Positions 1-12,882 of a DNA stretch of 64,000 nt are shown here, piece after piece. Positions within the stretch are counted from its first letter, which is position 1, and every line of letters starts with the position of its first letter. A program made the position numbers and the translations under genes. The stretch spans positions 28,987,997-29,051,996 of the forward strand of contig OW203765.1 of the NCBI GenBank assembly GCA_934045905.1, read 5' to 3'. The notes beneath the pieces are model-generated. The model was not told the origin of the DNA, searched no databases, and saw only the letters and a list, made by a program, of their open reading frames with translations. This DNA is from Leuctra nigra. Lineage: Eukaryota; Arthropoda; Insecta; Plecoptera; Leuctridae.

Positions 1-308
1 AATCAGGGCGGATGCGCAACAAGCGACACATTACCACAAGCATTATCACGAGCTACACAGATGACGAGGAGGAGAGGAGATTGATCTGAGATGTCCCGCC
101 GATACATGTGATGTGGGCAAGATCAGATGGAGGATTGTGAGGAGGTGAAGCGAATTCAATAGTGGGAAATGGAACGAATTACGGTGCTAAATATTATGGG
201 CGCCGAGGGTATGAGAGTTTGCATGTTACTTTTTTAAATTACGTCACTTTTTCAGCATGATCGATACTATTAGGACGCTTTTCAGATTTTCTAAACAAAA
301 AGTGTATA

Positions 309-490
309 CAGTAATTGAAAGTATTGGGATATTTCGCCGTGTTTTTGTAAAATTATTTTTTATTTTGTCTACAAAATAACAAATTTTAATTTTAATTTTA
401 AAAGTTTTAATTGTTTTAATAGTTTTAAAAGTTTTAAAAGTTTTAATTTTACAAAAACATGACGAAATATCCCAATACTTTCAATTACTG
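309..490. mobile_element. Tc1/mariner-type MITE, 182 bp, TA target site
   Basis: Inverted ends of about 45 bp begin CAGTAATTGAAAGTATTGGG on both strands and are flanked by TA at 307-308 and 491-492. The centre is A/T-rich with short TTTTAA repeats. There is no coding capacity. A TA target and CAGT-like ends point to a Tc1/mariner-mobilised MITE. Confidence 0.8.
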
Positions 491-2525
491 TAATAATGAT
501 AGTCATGAATCTTTAAAAACATGTTTAAAAAGTATATACATTTATAGCAACCAAATTCGTTTTACTGATTGTAAATAAGCAAAAAAACGACTTGCGGAGT
601 ATTACGGGAGAATTATCCCCCCCCCCCCCCCTTCTCCCCCTCCTCACTGTCAGTGTTTTTCCTTATCGGCTTTATTTTATACCTATACTATAGAGGAATA
701 TAGTTTAAATAGTGAATGCAAACGATAATTCTATCGTTTTGGGTGGATGTCATTCAACTTCTAAGTTGAGTGACATCCACACAAAAATGCTCCATTACGC
801 ATTGTTACATAATTAAAATTTTCAAATGTCTAAGTGAAATAAACGTGATCGGTTGATGTTTTTTGCTTCTGAGTGGACTTACAACAAAAGAACATACCTA
901 TATGCTTTTTGAGAAAAGCAATGTATTTTTCAGTGACTTTTCTCCCCCTTTCCTCATTGCTTGTTACTATATTACATTGGCAGTTAGAATGGAAACTATT
1001 TAATATTTATAACGAATTAGGTTCACATTAGTTTAAAATTTAAAATCTCATAAAAATGTGTTGATGTAGGAAGTGTTGGTGCCGGTATCTGGAAAACTGG
1101 ATTGGGACTTTTTGTTTCAACTTTGAAACTTCAAATCTCAACATAGCATCTTTATTTTCTTTACATTTAATAAAAATAAACTCTCAACATTTTCTAATGA
1201 GCATAAGTACATAAATTTGGTCGCAGTCTAAAAACTATGCAATTTACTAACAATCAGAAAATAAACGTTGTTACGTCTAAAAAGTTGTCTCTAAGCATGA
1301 TCTGTGTTATTTCTCTTACATTCATTGGCTTCTTAATTCATAACTTAACACTAATATATTATTTCATCATCAGGAACGTTTTCATAAAGTTAAAACTGTC
1401 ATCTCCCCAGACCCGAGTTCAATTCTTAGTTTCAAACGAATTCTCTAACAAACGTAACAACCAAATCAACTACATTCGAGGTAATCGATTTGAACAGTCG
1501 ATTATCGATCAATTTATTGCTCTGAATCCACGAGAGTCGTTTGACTTATCAGCAAACCAGTTAGAACATGAGTAAAAACTCATATGAATTGTGAACACAA
1601 GAAAGTAGTCAGGAAGTTGACAAATTGCATCAATTGATTCTTAAGTGATCAATAAGTATGTTAACACATTTCTTTTGATGATTATAGACTGATTGATGGA
1701 TATTCAATGGAGATATTTGCTTTCTTTATACATAAATTAGTTGATAAATAATAAAATAACATGATCTTAAGTCTCATTCACAGTATGGAGGAATGCAGGA
1801 TACATATGAAAACAAAGACATTGATGGAATTTAGTTCTTTGGAAATGCGTTTAACCAGAATTGGGGAAGAACTTTTAAAAGATTGAGTCCCCTTTTTTTA
1901 GGAAATTTTGAGTAAACTATTTCATTATATTATTTTATGTACAGAAATTTTTTGTACCTTCTTTTAAAAATATATTTTTTTATGACTTTCCTATGACTCA
2001 TAAACATGTCACAATTTCGCTTTAAAAGTGACTTCTCTAACAATTGCTTTCAGCTCAACATGAAAAAATCTCTTTGCATTCCTCCCATTCGAGATCAAAA
2101 GATACCGATAAGACAGAATTTATAACGAAGCAATTTGGAGCGAGATCAAAATTAGTGACATCACAATTGCACGAATATACACAATTACACAAAATAATTA
2201 TACCAACTACATCTACAATTTCTCAATAAATTTAAATCACAGCCCAAACTTGTAAAACAATGACACTTATTAATAATATTGTCATAAACGATTTTCGAGC
2301 AATTCGCGATAAAGTGCTCAAAAGTTCCAAGATGAAAATCACAAAAACTGAATTATAATAACTTAATAAGTGAGCAAGAATAGTCACCGTTTTAAAACAA
2401 ATTCAAAATACACATTGTTCTTAAAATGTATGCAACAATAATGACTCTCTTATATAGTTAAGCACCGTAAATAATATAACACAATCACAGATTGTTTTGA
2501 GATTGTTTCGTTTTCTATTTGCATA
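491..2525. other. downstream flank of the meteorin gene, A/T-rich
   Basis: A C-tract lies at about 620-631 and a near-perfect hairpin at 743-780 (18-bp arms starting GTGGATGTC). A 112-codon plus-strand frame at 1237-1575 has a hydrophobic N-terminal third but matches no family I know; I do not call it a gene. No clear poly(A) signal could be assigned to the meteorin transcript. Confidence 0.5.
743..780. other. short perfect hairpin
   Basis: Arms GTGGATGTCATTCAACTT and AAGTTGAGTGACATCCAC pair over 18 bp with one mismatch around a two-base loop. It may be a tiny fold-back element; the loop is too small for a typical miRNA precursor. Confidence 0.6.
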
Positions 2526-2695
2526 TGCAGTGCCTAGTTTGTCTGTCCTAGACCGCACGCCACTATCACGTTTCTAGAAGGCACTGGGCATCCCCAATGT
2601 CTACCGCTTATGCAGTGCCTAGTTTGTCTGCCCTAGACCGCACGCCACTATCACGTTTCTAGAAGGCACTGGGCATCCCCATTGTCCATCGCCTT
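2526..2695. repeat. 85-bp tandem duplication over the meteorin stop codon
   Basis: Two units start at 2526 and 2611. They are nearly identical for about 75 bases and then diverge. The unit at 2611 contains the real stop; the unit at 2526 lies in the 3' UTR and repeats the codons for DAQCLLET and the stop. Confidence 0.9.
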
Positions 2696-3072
2696 CCTCC
2701 TCACCTCCAACCAATCCTCCAATCTAGGAGCACACTTCAAATACGGATCTCCCAGCATCATTCTTCCCATGAAGATGAACTCTCCTGGACCGAACTTAGC
2801 TTCACAGTGCAACGGCAGATAAACTGTCCCGTACAGAAACCCCTCTTCAAACCCTCGATAGTCCAGAGTGTGGTTTGTGGAATTTAAATCGTTGCGGGAG
2901 AGGAGCTGGAAGTGTTGTTGATGGTTCTTGATTAATAAGACGTCCTCGACGGAGTCCTGTTGATGGTGGAAGATGTTGACGTGTTGATGGTAGACGGCGT
3001 TGACGCGAGTCGAGATCTCCGCGCGATCGAGATCGTCGTTGTTGTTGATGTTGATGATGAAGCCTCGAGCAA
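2651..3072 (-). CDS. METRN: meteorin-like terminal exon
   Basis: The exon starts after the acceptor TTGATTTCAG (AG at 3074-3073) with two bases completing a Val codon, then ARGFIININ. The start implied by an open frame slightly upstream is not real because it lies in the intron. It continues through an insect-type Asn/His/Gln-rich stretch (HHQQ, NHQQHFQ), then LHCEAKFGPGEFIFMGRMM and KCAPRLEDW, and ends DAQCLLET with a TGA at 2653-2651. The GEFIFMG...CAPR part matches the C-terminal meteorin domain, where the last cysteine lies near the end. The stop and the final codons fall inside the second unit of an 85-bp tandem duplication (2526-2695), so the C-terminus may be recently rearranged. Confidence 0.87.
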
Positions 3073-3370
3073 CTGAAATCAACGGAGAAGAAGGTTTTAG
3101 GCATGTTCATGACTTTCTTCCCTTTCCTTCCACCTGGATTTGTGTTTCTTCATATAAAAAAATAGTGTTCTTAAAATTCATAAAAGTTACTATCTGTATC
3201 AGAGAGAAAGGGAAATTACATAAAAAGGGCTCAATTCTTGTTTATATTTATTTTTATATATTTTTATACGTTTAAGAAGTTTTCAGTTGTAATAAAAATC
3301 ACATTGAAGAGAAAGTTCAATTATTCTGGTTTTCAGGACTTCAAAAAGCTGTAAAAACGCATGTTTAGAG

Positions 3371-3600
3371 AAATGGAACCTATTTATGTGGATGTATTCC
3401 CCTTCTCCAGTGGCACCCGCAATGATGATACATCACATATTTTTCACCAGATAACCATTTTACAGTTAAAGAAAAACAGCCAATTCTCCCAAAAATAATA
3501 TTTAGAGTCCAGACAGATTATTTAATAAGTGTTCCAAAAATTATCCCTCTGCTTTGTCCTATACTAATACAAAAGATTCCTATAGAGTATCCACATAAAA
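3371..3600. mobile_element. MITE-like repeat with TTTATGTGGAT...CCCCTTCTC end
   Basis: One end (3375-3412) carries the family end seen also at 5887-6081, 17480-17595, 27195-27405, 35098-35297 and 38481-38690; the other end has the inverted ATCCACATAAA at about 3590-3600. It has diverged and the exact limits are uncertain. Confidence 0.5.
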
Positions 3601-5886
3601 TGTGTCATACACATCAAAGCCTTCCTATAAAACTGTCGTACGCTTCAGACGCGTCTACATGTCACGTGACTGTGTCTGTACCCAGCTTCCGAACCCCCTC
3701 ATCTTCATCCTCTGCATGCGCCGTGCATGAGCCAGCTACAGTCGGCATTATGAAGGGATTAGGCTTACATCTTATACAACCACTGCACGGATGCGGGTGC
3801 AGGGGTATTAGAAGAAGTCTGATTAGAATATAAAGTTCTATTGCTATTCACAAACGTCAGCTGCTTTCAAATACAAAGTAATCTTCACTTTGAGCTGCTA
3901 TAGAGGGTTTTATTATTCGACTTACAGCTCTTGCATTTATTTCTTCGGGTGATTGGTTTTAGTTTTATTAATGGATAATATGCAGTTTGAACGTGGTTGT
4001 TGGATTTATTGCTTGATAAAGGGACAAATAGTTGAGTTATTAAAATCGTGAAATTTCAATTTGTAATTTATTCTTAGTTATTTCGATACTTTCTTTAAAG
4101 TGAAGCAAACGTTCATAAATTTTTTTTTGTTGACAAATACACATTAGTCTCAAGAAATAGTTGAATTGGAGTTTGCATAACATCAATAATTGTTCATTGA
4201 TACTAAATTGCGAATTAAATTATTTTTATGTGTACCCGTCGATCTCGTTTCTATAGAATAATTGCAATTAGTAAGCTTCTACAAAGTCAAACACTTTTTA
4301 AATAAATTGAAAATAAAAAAATATACCTATATAATGTTATAAAATTACAAGAAAGAAATCTAAATCTTTCACGCAGTTGATCAAAATTATAATTTTGTAT
4401 ATGACATGAATTTTGTATTTTTTATATGAGTATTTTTAACCGGCTCTCAAAAATGATATTAGTTCAACCTCGATGAAAAAGATCGACCCCGTACATATAA
4501 CACAGGTGGGCCCATTAATTTAATTCGAAACGCAGCCTATAAACCTCCTCTTACATCTTCTTCTTCACACCTCTATATATAGCCATGCGCCTCACATGTA
4601 TTATTAAAATGTAAATCAGTGCGTGGTCCGCCATGTTTGGTGATTGCAGAGCACTCTAGCGGGCGGGGGTGGAGTAATGGAAGGGCACGGCCATTGAACG
4701 TCACACATGCCATGTTAAGCGTGGGGCGGGGATGTTTATATTGCATACATTCATAACTTACATGCGCTTGCAGTCAAATCTCATGCATTCAAGAACTGGA
4801 TATTGAATTGATGGAGGTTGAATAGATGTTGGAGGTTAGAGATTATAAGGCGTTATTGAAGTTGTGACGTCTCTTTCTAAGGATTTTTTGTTTTGTTGAT
4901 GCAATTTTGAATGCCGATTTTTAGAGATGACATTTTAATTTAAATGCTATATTTTTAGTGATATTAAAATGTCCATGTCCTAATGAAACTGAAAATCATA
5001 AATATAACTAAGAGTAGAGAAGTGTTTTCAGAATTTTTGGACGGTTATTCCAATGTATACATACATAATTCTGAATCAAATTTGATTATTATTCTATGAA
5101 TTTAAATTGAAATACTTTAATTGTAACAGATGCCTTCTGCGTCTGATGGAATATTTTAGACAATATCGCCGGCGTAGCAAAACTTAATTTGACAAAACAT
5201 TTTACTTTCATCGTTTAATATACGAGATCCACTATGATAAATGATAGATTATGGTTGAGTCATCCAAAGAGAATAAAATCAAAAGAAGTCAAGACATTTA
5301 TGAACAATTCTCGATCGTTCTCTCACATTGAGCGGATGAAATCTCGTCAACCCGCGCATTGAAATCTCCGAGAGCAGTTCAGTGCAAACCAACACCTCGA
5401 CTTTCTGTACCACTAGAGTGATAGGATCCACGCAAAACGTACCCCTTTTCATACGAAAATGTTGAACTTTACAAGTCTTTTTATGGTGTCAAAAAGTCAA
5501 GGAGACATTTATCAAAAATCGGAGTGAAACATTTTGTTTTGTACAAGTGAAACATTTAAATTCGCGAAGATATGGCACCTTTTCTTTCTCTGGAGTACCT
5601 CACTTCATTCGATCTGATTATAGAAATAAAATGTGCTCTTCTGTTAGCATTATGTTCTAAGACTATTAACTCCTATACGGTTTTAATACTCCCAAAAAAT
5701 TGCACACTGAAAAAACATACAAGATAATGACTGTTCGCTACAGCTAAAAGCAACCTTTCTTTATTACTCGAGAGTTCTATACGATCTCTTAGGTCGTAAA
5801 TACCGTTGCACTAATGCACTTTCTTGTGCGGCTTTTGCTAAATAGTAAATACCATATCTTTTCAATAGCAGAAGGGTAATATAACA
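3601..5886. other. intronic stretch without recognised gene
   Basis: It is mostly A/T-rich. A GC-richer patch at about 4620-4740 could be regulatory, but nothing specific is seen. Confidence 0.4.
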
Positions 5887-6081
5887 TCTGCACCATGAGA
5901 TAAGGGGAATAGAATCCACATAAATTGGTGCCATTATTGGAATAATTTGGATTACTGAAATCGTCTTGTGCCTCTCCCCTCCTTCAGTTTGCCTCGCGGG
6001 GAATTTTTGATTTTTTTTCTTTGTCTCAGGAAATGGAGCCTTTTTGTGTGGACTATAGATTGCCCTTCTCTCGTGATGCAG
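5887..6081. mobile_element. 195-bp MITE with inverted ends
   Basis: The ends are CTGCACCATGAGATAAGGGG and the inverse of CTGCATCACGAGAGAAGGGC, followed by a diverged arm (AATAGAATCCACATAAA / CACACAAAAAGGCTCC inverse). It is the clearest copy of the family. An open frame across it on the minus strand is not a gene. Confidence 0.65.
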
Positions 6082-9000
6082 ATTATACGAAACTGAAACT
6101 ATAAAAACAAGATGAAATAACATCTAAAACTTAAAGCTTCAATCCTTTTGTAAAAAAAACTTATTGAACATTAGCAATTCTATTCATAATATTCCTTAGT
6201 CAAGTCACAAATAAGAATCTTTACAATCCGTTTTGCCGTAAAAATAATACTGGTATATAAATTAAAATTGCGAGTACACATATTTTTCATTCATATCATG
6301 TTGTTCTCTGTCTTCGAGAATCTTCATAAAAATAATCGTCATACACGAAGAACGTTGTAAAGTACCTTAATGAGCACACTCTTAAATCGCACAATAAAGT
6401 GACAGAAACGTTTCTTGTATAGCTAAGTGCTTGTGGCATAAAGGTTTACCAAGAAAGCCCACCTAACAAAGAACAATCGTTATAATACAATATGGAGATT
6501 ATTGCTTGATATTCTAAGTAAGATTTGGTTTTAGTGACTTGGAGTGAGGACAATGGTTAAAGATCTGGTTTCCTCTTCAAGTGAATCTATTGATATGCGT
6601 AGCAAAAGGTAGGTTATGTTCGCCAAGGCAATTATGTCTAGCGGCTTGACTTTGATATCCCATATTCAAAGTAGATGAAATAAAACCTTGGAAACGTTTT
6701 AGACGTAACGAATGTACTGACTGAATGTAAGTATTAATGATCTGGGTATAACGCGTTGATAAGCGAGCGATTTTCATGCATGTTGTGCATTAGTTGCTGC
6801 TCTATAGCTTAGGTACACTGGACAAAACAAAAAATGATTGCTTAAATAATCTGATTGAAAGAAAAATGTTAGATCGCACTATCAGAATCAGAAGATCAGA
6901 AGTCAATCCAAGCAATCTCTTGACCTCTCATTTATTGATAATAATTACAAGCATTGATTGTTAGTCATTCAAATTTGTTCAATGATCATTTTCTCTTTTT
7001 CCAAGACGAAACACGTAAATTTTTCTAGTAATCATGGTGCGGTGAAGTTTATCCTCGAGTTTATCTATAGGTTCTATAGTTATAGATTGATCAAACTATT
7101 TCAAAATTAAATTAAAATATCGTTGAAACTTTAAGTTCTTGGCCGAATTTGTAAAACCCCTAAATTTGACAGAAATTTTCGGGCAAAACATGTAGCCATT
7201 CTGTTTACCACTCTGCTGTCAAACTATTTGAGCTCATTAAAATTACAATCATGTCAGCTCTGTTTTTTACAACATATTGGACGCTCCACTAACACTACCT
7301 ATTATCATAATTCAGTGAAACAACTCTGTGATAACAAAATCAGTGCACCAAATCAACACACAAGAATCAAAATCTCCGACGCTATTCGGTAATTGCAGGT
7401 CGGTCACGTGGTGTCTGTGCAATTACCGTGCAGTGCCGTGTGTGGTCCAGAGCGATGCACGCGCCTGGGATGCTGCATGGCCGAGATCAGCCCCGAGACA
7501 TTGGCGATTGTCTCGAGATTACAATACATGGACAGGGTTGCGAATGCAGCGTGGATGTAATTAGAGATTTAGTTTTATGAACTGTGGAGAATTGGTTTCA
7601 ATGTCGCAGCGGAGATTCTGCTTGGGCTGATGGCAAAATAAAAAATAATTACAAAAGTAATCGAAAACTTATAATTAGCGAGTGTATCTATTTTAAACTC
7701 TGTGTCTCAGAGGTAGAAAGTCGGAAATCCGTTTCACTTATTCAAATTTGCAAAGAATTTCGAATTTCTAGAACGCCGTTTTACCATGGCAACACAATTT
7801 TACATGTAAAACTGCACTTTCAGATGGAAAAACGTAAAAATAAAGCAGTAAAACCCTCATAGCTCGGTAAAACGTCCACGAAGATATACATTTAAAAATG
7901 TTATAATAAAATATTGCATCTGATACACGCTGTAGTAGTTTTTCAAAAAATTCTATACGTGGGAAAGCAGCCAAATACGCTTTTAAAAATATCAGCATGA
8001 CTTTTTCCGTATGGTCGCAATGTTAAAATGAGAAAAAACTGTAACTTTGAAGCGATCTCGGAAATTAGTTCACGTTGACCACTTTTTCTCGCCATATGAT
8101 GATGCAGAACATAAAATCTATTTATATGCGAAATTTGAATAATTTCTATACAGAAGTGAAATTCGGAGAAGATGATGCATTCTTAGTTGTTACAAAAGAA
8201 CATTTGCACCAGATCAATGGGGGGTCTGGGGGAGGGCCCCCCAGCACCATTCTGATATTGCCAAAATATTGATAATCTACGCACTGAAAATATTTAAGTA
8301 TAAAATTAGGAAATGTGTAGTTTGAAGCTTTTGAAAAGTATACCTATGAAAGACGTTTTAAACTGAACGTCCGTTTTGTTTCTGTTCGTGATATTCTTAT
8401 TAGTTATTACTGATCTTGTTTAGGTGTAAAAAGCTTGTAAGTTGTTTGAAATCTTCTGAAGTGAGACACGAAAAGAATCTCGTGTCAACAAGCAGGTGTT
8501 TGTATCTGACATTTGTCTCAAACCACTTGACAAAGATTCGTGTATAATTATCTCAAACCCGCGCATGACGATTTGAATTTACAAAACAAGACAAAAACCA
8601 GCGTTACCTGGAACTTTGATGGTAATTAAAATAAACGTAAAAAATATAACGAAATTATATTTGGACATGCAGAAGATTTTGAATGCGTCAAAATATAGGT
8701 ATATGTTTATGACTGCAATTACAAAGTGATGCATGTGCCTTAATTCCAGGCTTGAATTCACAATGCAATTTTCATCCAGCACCTGCAAAAATTATTTCAA
8801 TACCAAAAAAATACATTGAAGAAAAAAGACTATTTCAATTAAATCTCATTCCAAAAAGTAAAGATTTAAATCGTCATACTATCTTACCCAATTACCAACC
8901 ACTGAAAAAAAATCATTCATTTTCCACTGCATGGGTAATATAATTAAAGTTATTATCTAGCATCTGCCCGTGAACACGTTAAAACAAGAGTTTGGCTGCT

Positions 9001-10008
9001 GAAAAAAGCTCCCAAACCTCAACCCATGTTGATTACATTGTTAGCCATTAGCCGCGCACGCGCAGAGCGAGGCCAGCGCGCGCGTGGCGGTCGGACGAAC
9101 TAGAGCCGCACCACGCTCCTCATTCTCGACACGCGCGCGGGCGACATAAAAAGTAGTTCGATAAGATGAAAATAATATCTTGGTAGGTTTTTTCAAGGTG
9201 GAAGAGAGGCTCGTTAAATTGTTGATTTGTTGTTTTTATTGTATACTGAGTTTTTTTTGTGAGATTATTAATTGTTATTGGTTTGGTAAGGCGAGTTTAA
9301 GGTTCTAGGTGGAACTTATAGGTATTTTCCTGCAGTGAAGATTTGTAATAGGTACCAATTACAAGAAATAACGTACGCAAATTAATTTTTATCGTCTTTT
9401 CTGCCATTTTAATTCAATTTCTCTTCAGGAAAAAGGGCGTACACAATTACATGAGGCACTCCAATCTATTGTTTTACATTTTGGTTTTCCAATCATGTTG
9501 GACAGATGATTTACAAAAGCGTCTGTACAGGGGGCAAGGGGGACAAGGGTCACTTGAATTCCCCGGAAATCTACTATTTAAAAAAAATCCATACCATCAC
9601 TTCAAAGTGAAGAAATACTAGTTTTACAGATCAGATATGTAATTTGGTAACATTTTTATCAGACACCTCATTTTATATGTTAATTTATCCATTTTATACT
9701 GCAAAAGTGTACATTTTAGAGTCAGAAATCCGTACGTATATTGCTGACCCCTTAAAAACTTAACCCCCCCCCCCCCCCCTTGACCCCTTAATTTGTGTTC
9801 TTGTACCTACGCAACTTTACCCTTTCATTGAATTCACATGACTTATTAACATATTATTTAGGTCCATATTTGGAGATTTCCTCCCCATCACCCTTAGTAA
9901 AGGTCCTGCACTGCGATCGATCGTATAACTTTGCTGGACAAACGATCGACAACTTGATTACTTGATTGCTAATCTTATGAGAGATTAGCAATGACTCGAC
10001 TTTGTAGT
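6082..10008. other. intronic stretch with GC-rich patches
   Basis: Two patches stand out from the A/T-rich background: 7385-7560 and 9045-9150, the latter strongly CpG-rich (CGCGCACGCGCAGAGCGAGG). They might be intronic regulatory elements or alternative promoters. At about 8215-8245 a G/C-rich inverted stretch resembles the ends of hAT MITEs. A 260-bp repeat with G- and C-tract ends lies at about 9528-9790. No gene is recognised. Confidence 0.4.
9528..9790. repeat. repeat with G-tract and C-tract ends
   Basis: The left end reads GGGGGCAAGGGGGACAAGGG and is followed by GTCACTTG; the right end is a C-tract followed by TTGACCCCTTAA. A related end (GGGG then CAAGGGGTCACTTGGAAT) occurs at about 14610-14660. 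It is probably a non-autonomous DNA element. Confidence 0.4.
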
Positions 10009-10016
10009 CGATCGAC

Positions 10017-11130
10017 CAGTGGCGGCTCGTCCATAGGAGCACACGGTGCACTGCACCGCCTGTATATCTCCCCAAAAAACTTATTTTTGAACAAATGAAA
10101 ACAGTTTTGATCACTTCCTCTTATTCAGTTTAATTTGTTTGAATTATTGTGTTTTCGCGCGCTTCGTTCGTAGACTCTCATTCTCCCCCGCCCGAGCCCC
10201 CGCCTTATACAGCGCGCTAAACAATGTTCCTACCAAATAGCATTACATTCAAAAGTGACTCGATTGCCGAACATGTTATAGTATATGGGAGATCAGCTAC
10301 TTTGGATTTCCCATTCAAAACTCTACTACCCGTCCTACGCTTTAGGCGCCTTCCCATAAGCTCAACTGAGTCCACTTCGAAGACTTGAACCCACGCATTG
10401 AATGCGCTTTGCCTCGCTTGATCAGAATGGTCGATGTTTTCGGCAAACGACGGTCTGTACACTTCACGCGCAGTCGCTGTCGCATTAGATTCGTCAGCAG
10501 CAAGCTTACCTACTATGATGTCATTGTCAAGTGGATTGCGTGTGAATGAATCGAATCGAGTGATTTTTGTACTAAAAGGTTGTGTTTGTATTATTTTTGT
10601 AGTACATTATATTTATAATAACTAAGTAGTAATCATGAACGATATTGATTCGTTAATTGTTTTGTCCAATAAAACAATTCAAGAACAAAACACCGTGAGA
10701 CAATACTGCAGGCGTGTGGGTCACCACTCCACATCAACCGATACTTCAATCATTGACAATGCTTCAATTTAGTCAAACAACAGTGGTAAAAAATAACCGT
10801 ACAGTTGTGAGAAAATGTAATTCGGACTCAAATAGATAGAAGCGATAAAGGTAAGAAGTGAATAAAACAATTATAACAATCTAGCACTTAAAGTAATACC
10901 AGAATACCAGAATGAGAGATACTTCTGACAATTTTTTATTTTTATACCTATTAGAGGTGTTCAGAATGCGTAAAAATGCGTCAAATCCAATCCAAAATCC
11001 AATTTTTTCCCCTGGACTCTACGCCCCGGACCCGCATGCGCTTGGGGCCCCTCCCCCCAAATCTCCCATTGTACTCAGCGAAATTTGAAAATTGTGCACC
11101 TCCTCACTTTTGGGTCACGAGCCGCCACTG
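10017..11130. mobile_element. non-autonomous hAT element, 1114 bp
   Basis: The terminal inverted repeats are CAGTGGCGGCTCGT at 10017 and ACGAGCCGCCACTG ending at 11130. The flanking 8-bp duplication CGATCGAC lies at 10009-10016 and 11131-11138. The 8-bp duplication and the CAGTGGCG ends are typical of hAT elements. No transposase frame is found inside; the longest frames are about 80 codons and unrecognised, so it must be mobilised in trans. The small number of differences in the ends suggests it is not very old. Confidence 0.92.
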
Positions 11131-11138
11131 CGATCGAC

Positions 11139-12450
11139 TATGACGTGTCAATGTTATTCTCCCATAAGAGTTGTCGATCGACTGTTGACAAAAGTTACAC
11201 GATCCCATGTGATGGAGGCGCCCGTGGTTTTCCTCATTTCAAAAATCAGTTGAGAAATTTGTTTCGATCACAATAGTAATCAGCAAGCATTAATAATAAA
11301 AACAAAACACATTTTGTATCTCTCAATCATTAAAGCAGTAGGTTGCTTCTCTAATCAGCTTCGCTTCTCTTATCTAATTATCAGCTATTATACCAGCGTG
11401 CTATTAATCAATAAAGTATTACAATACCATGCAACTAGAAGTACCAAAAGCAGTTTGGCAATCATTGTTAGTGCATACATTGCAGTTAATGGGATCAATT
11501 TAGCAACTGCAGTTTAATTACTCTAATTACTGCGTTGGCATGCATGTGGACATGGGTGGTACGGTGGCAAAGCATGATAACACAAGCTGGCATGAAGCTT
11601 ATATGGACACCAGCGTAATAGTTCCTGTTTCTAATAGCAGAAGTCTGCGTTACACTTGGCAAACACAGCAGTGACATCAAGATTAATTGTATCATGAGAG
11701 AGGGAGAGAATCTATAGCAGAAGGCTCCATGTTTTGAGGCATGTTTCATTAATTGTGCAAAATCTCTTATCCAAAAAAAATTAACAAATTTCACAAATTT
11801 ACCGAGTGACAAAGTGGATTTTTGAAAACTTAGAAAAATGTAAATATAATTAGTAGTAAAAATACTCCGCCTCTAATGATTATATTATTGTATGGCATAT
11901 TATAATGAATAACTCCAAAAGGACTCCATTCGTGATCACAGTTTTCCATTTGAAGTTATGGAAGACGTGTTTATGGAGATTCAACTCATTGATAGGATTG
12001 ATGGGACAATTTGGGACAATTTCCTAAACATAGTCATTTCTTCTATTTTGATAAAAATCGAAGACCATGAGTTAATTTATTTTATACAATAGTGTTTTAA
12101 CTGAGATTTATTCTCAGTTTTTCCTCATTCATGGCTGACACCATCCAAAAGCCCATACATATCCTTTTCATCATCTCTTCAACATTATCAATACTCACGC
12201 AGATTGTCTACATAAATACGAAACTCTATAAATTTTGCACCAGAAAGAATTCAAAATTGCGTAATGCTGCCCAAGGCATTAGAAAAATGCATGTAAACCA
12301 TACAAAAGAAAGCTTTAAAGAAAGCGAATGAAGCGAATATCAAAAGAACACTTTTGGTACTTTTGAAGTTTTAGATTATAACCCAATCATCATTGAGCTT
12401 TCCATCATTGAAAAACACTGTGTTATTTCGATACATGTATTTGAGTCTTA
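11139..12450. other. intronic stretch without recognised gene
   Basis: A/T-rich DNA; I see nothing beyond short chance frames. Confidence 0.4.
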
Positions 12451-12882
12451 CAAGAGTGCATTTCTTCACAAGAGTGCATTTCTTCACAAGAGTGCATTTC
12501 TTCACAAGAGTGCATTTCTTCACAAGAGTGCATTTCTTCACAAGAGTGCATTTCTTCACAAGAGTGCATTTCTTCACAAGAGTGCATTTCTTCACAAGAG
12601 TGCATTTCTTCACAAGAGTGCATTTCTTCACAAGAGTGCATTTCTTCACAAGAGTGCATTTCTTCACAAGAGTGCATTTCTTCACAAGAGTGCATTTCTT
12701 CACAAGAGTGCATTTCTTCACAAGAGTGCATTTCTTCACAAGAGTGCATTTCTTCACAAGAGTGCATTTCTTCACAAGAGTGCATTTCTTCACAAGAGTG
12801 CATTTCTTCACAAGAGTGCATTTCTTCACAAGAGTGCATTTCTTCACAAGAGTGCATTTCTTCACAAGAGTGCATTTCTTGT
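12451..12882. repeat. 18-bp minisatellite, 24 tandem units
   Basis: Unit CAAGAGTGCATTTCTTCA is repeated 24 times with essentially no divergence. Because 18 is a multiple of three and the unit has no stop in several frames, open frames arise on both strands (for example a KKCTLV hexapeptide repeat on the minus strand). These frames are not genes. The uniformity points to very recent expansion, or to collapse or expansion in assembly. Confidence 0.97.

Noticed and set aside
1237..1575. 112-codon frame as a small membrane protein gene
   Set aside because: One hydrophobic stretch in A/T-rich DNA is expected by chance; no family, signal or splice evidence.
2847..3110. 87-codon minus-strand frame near the terminal meteorin exon
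   Set aside because: It overlaps the exon in another frame and crosses the splice acceptor.
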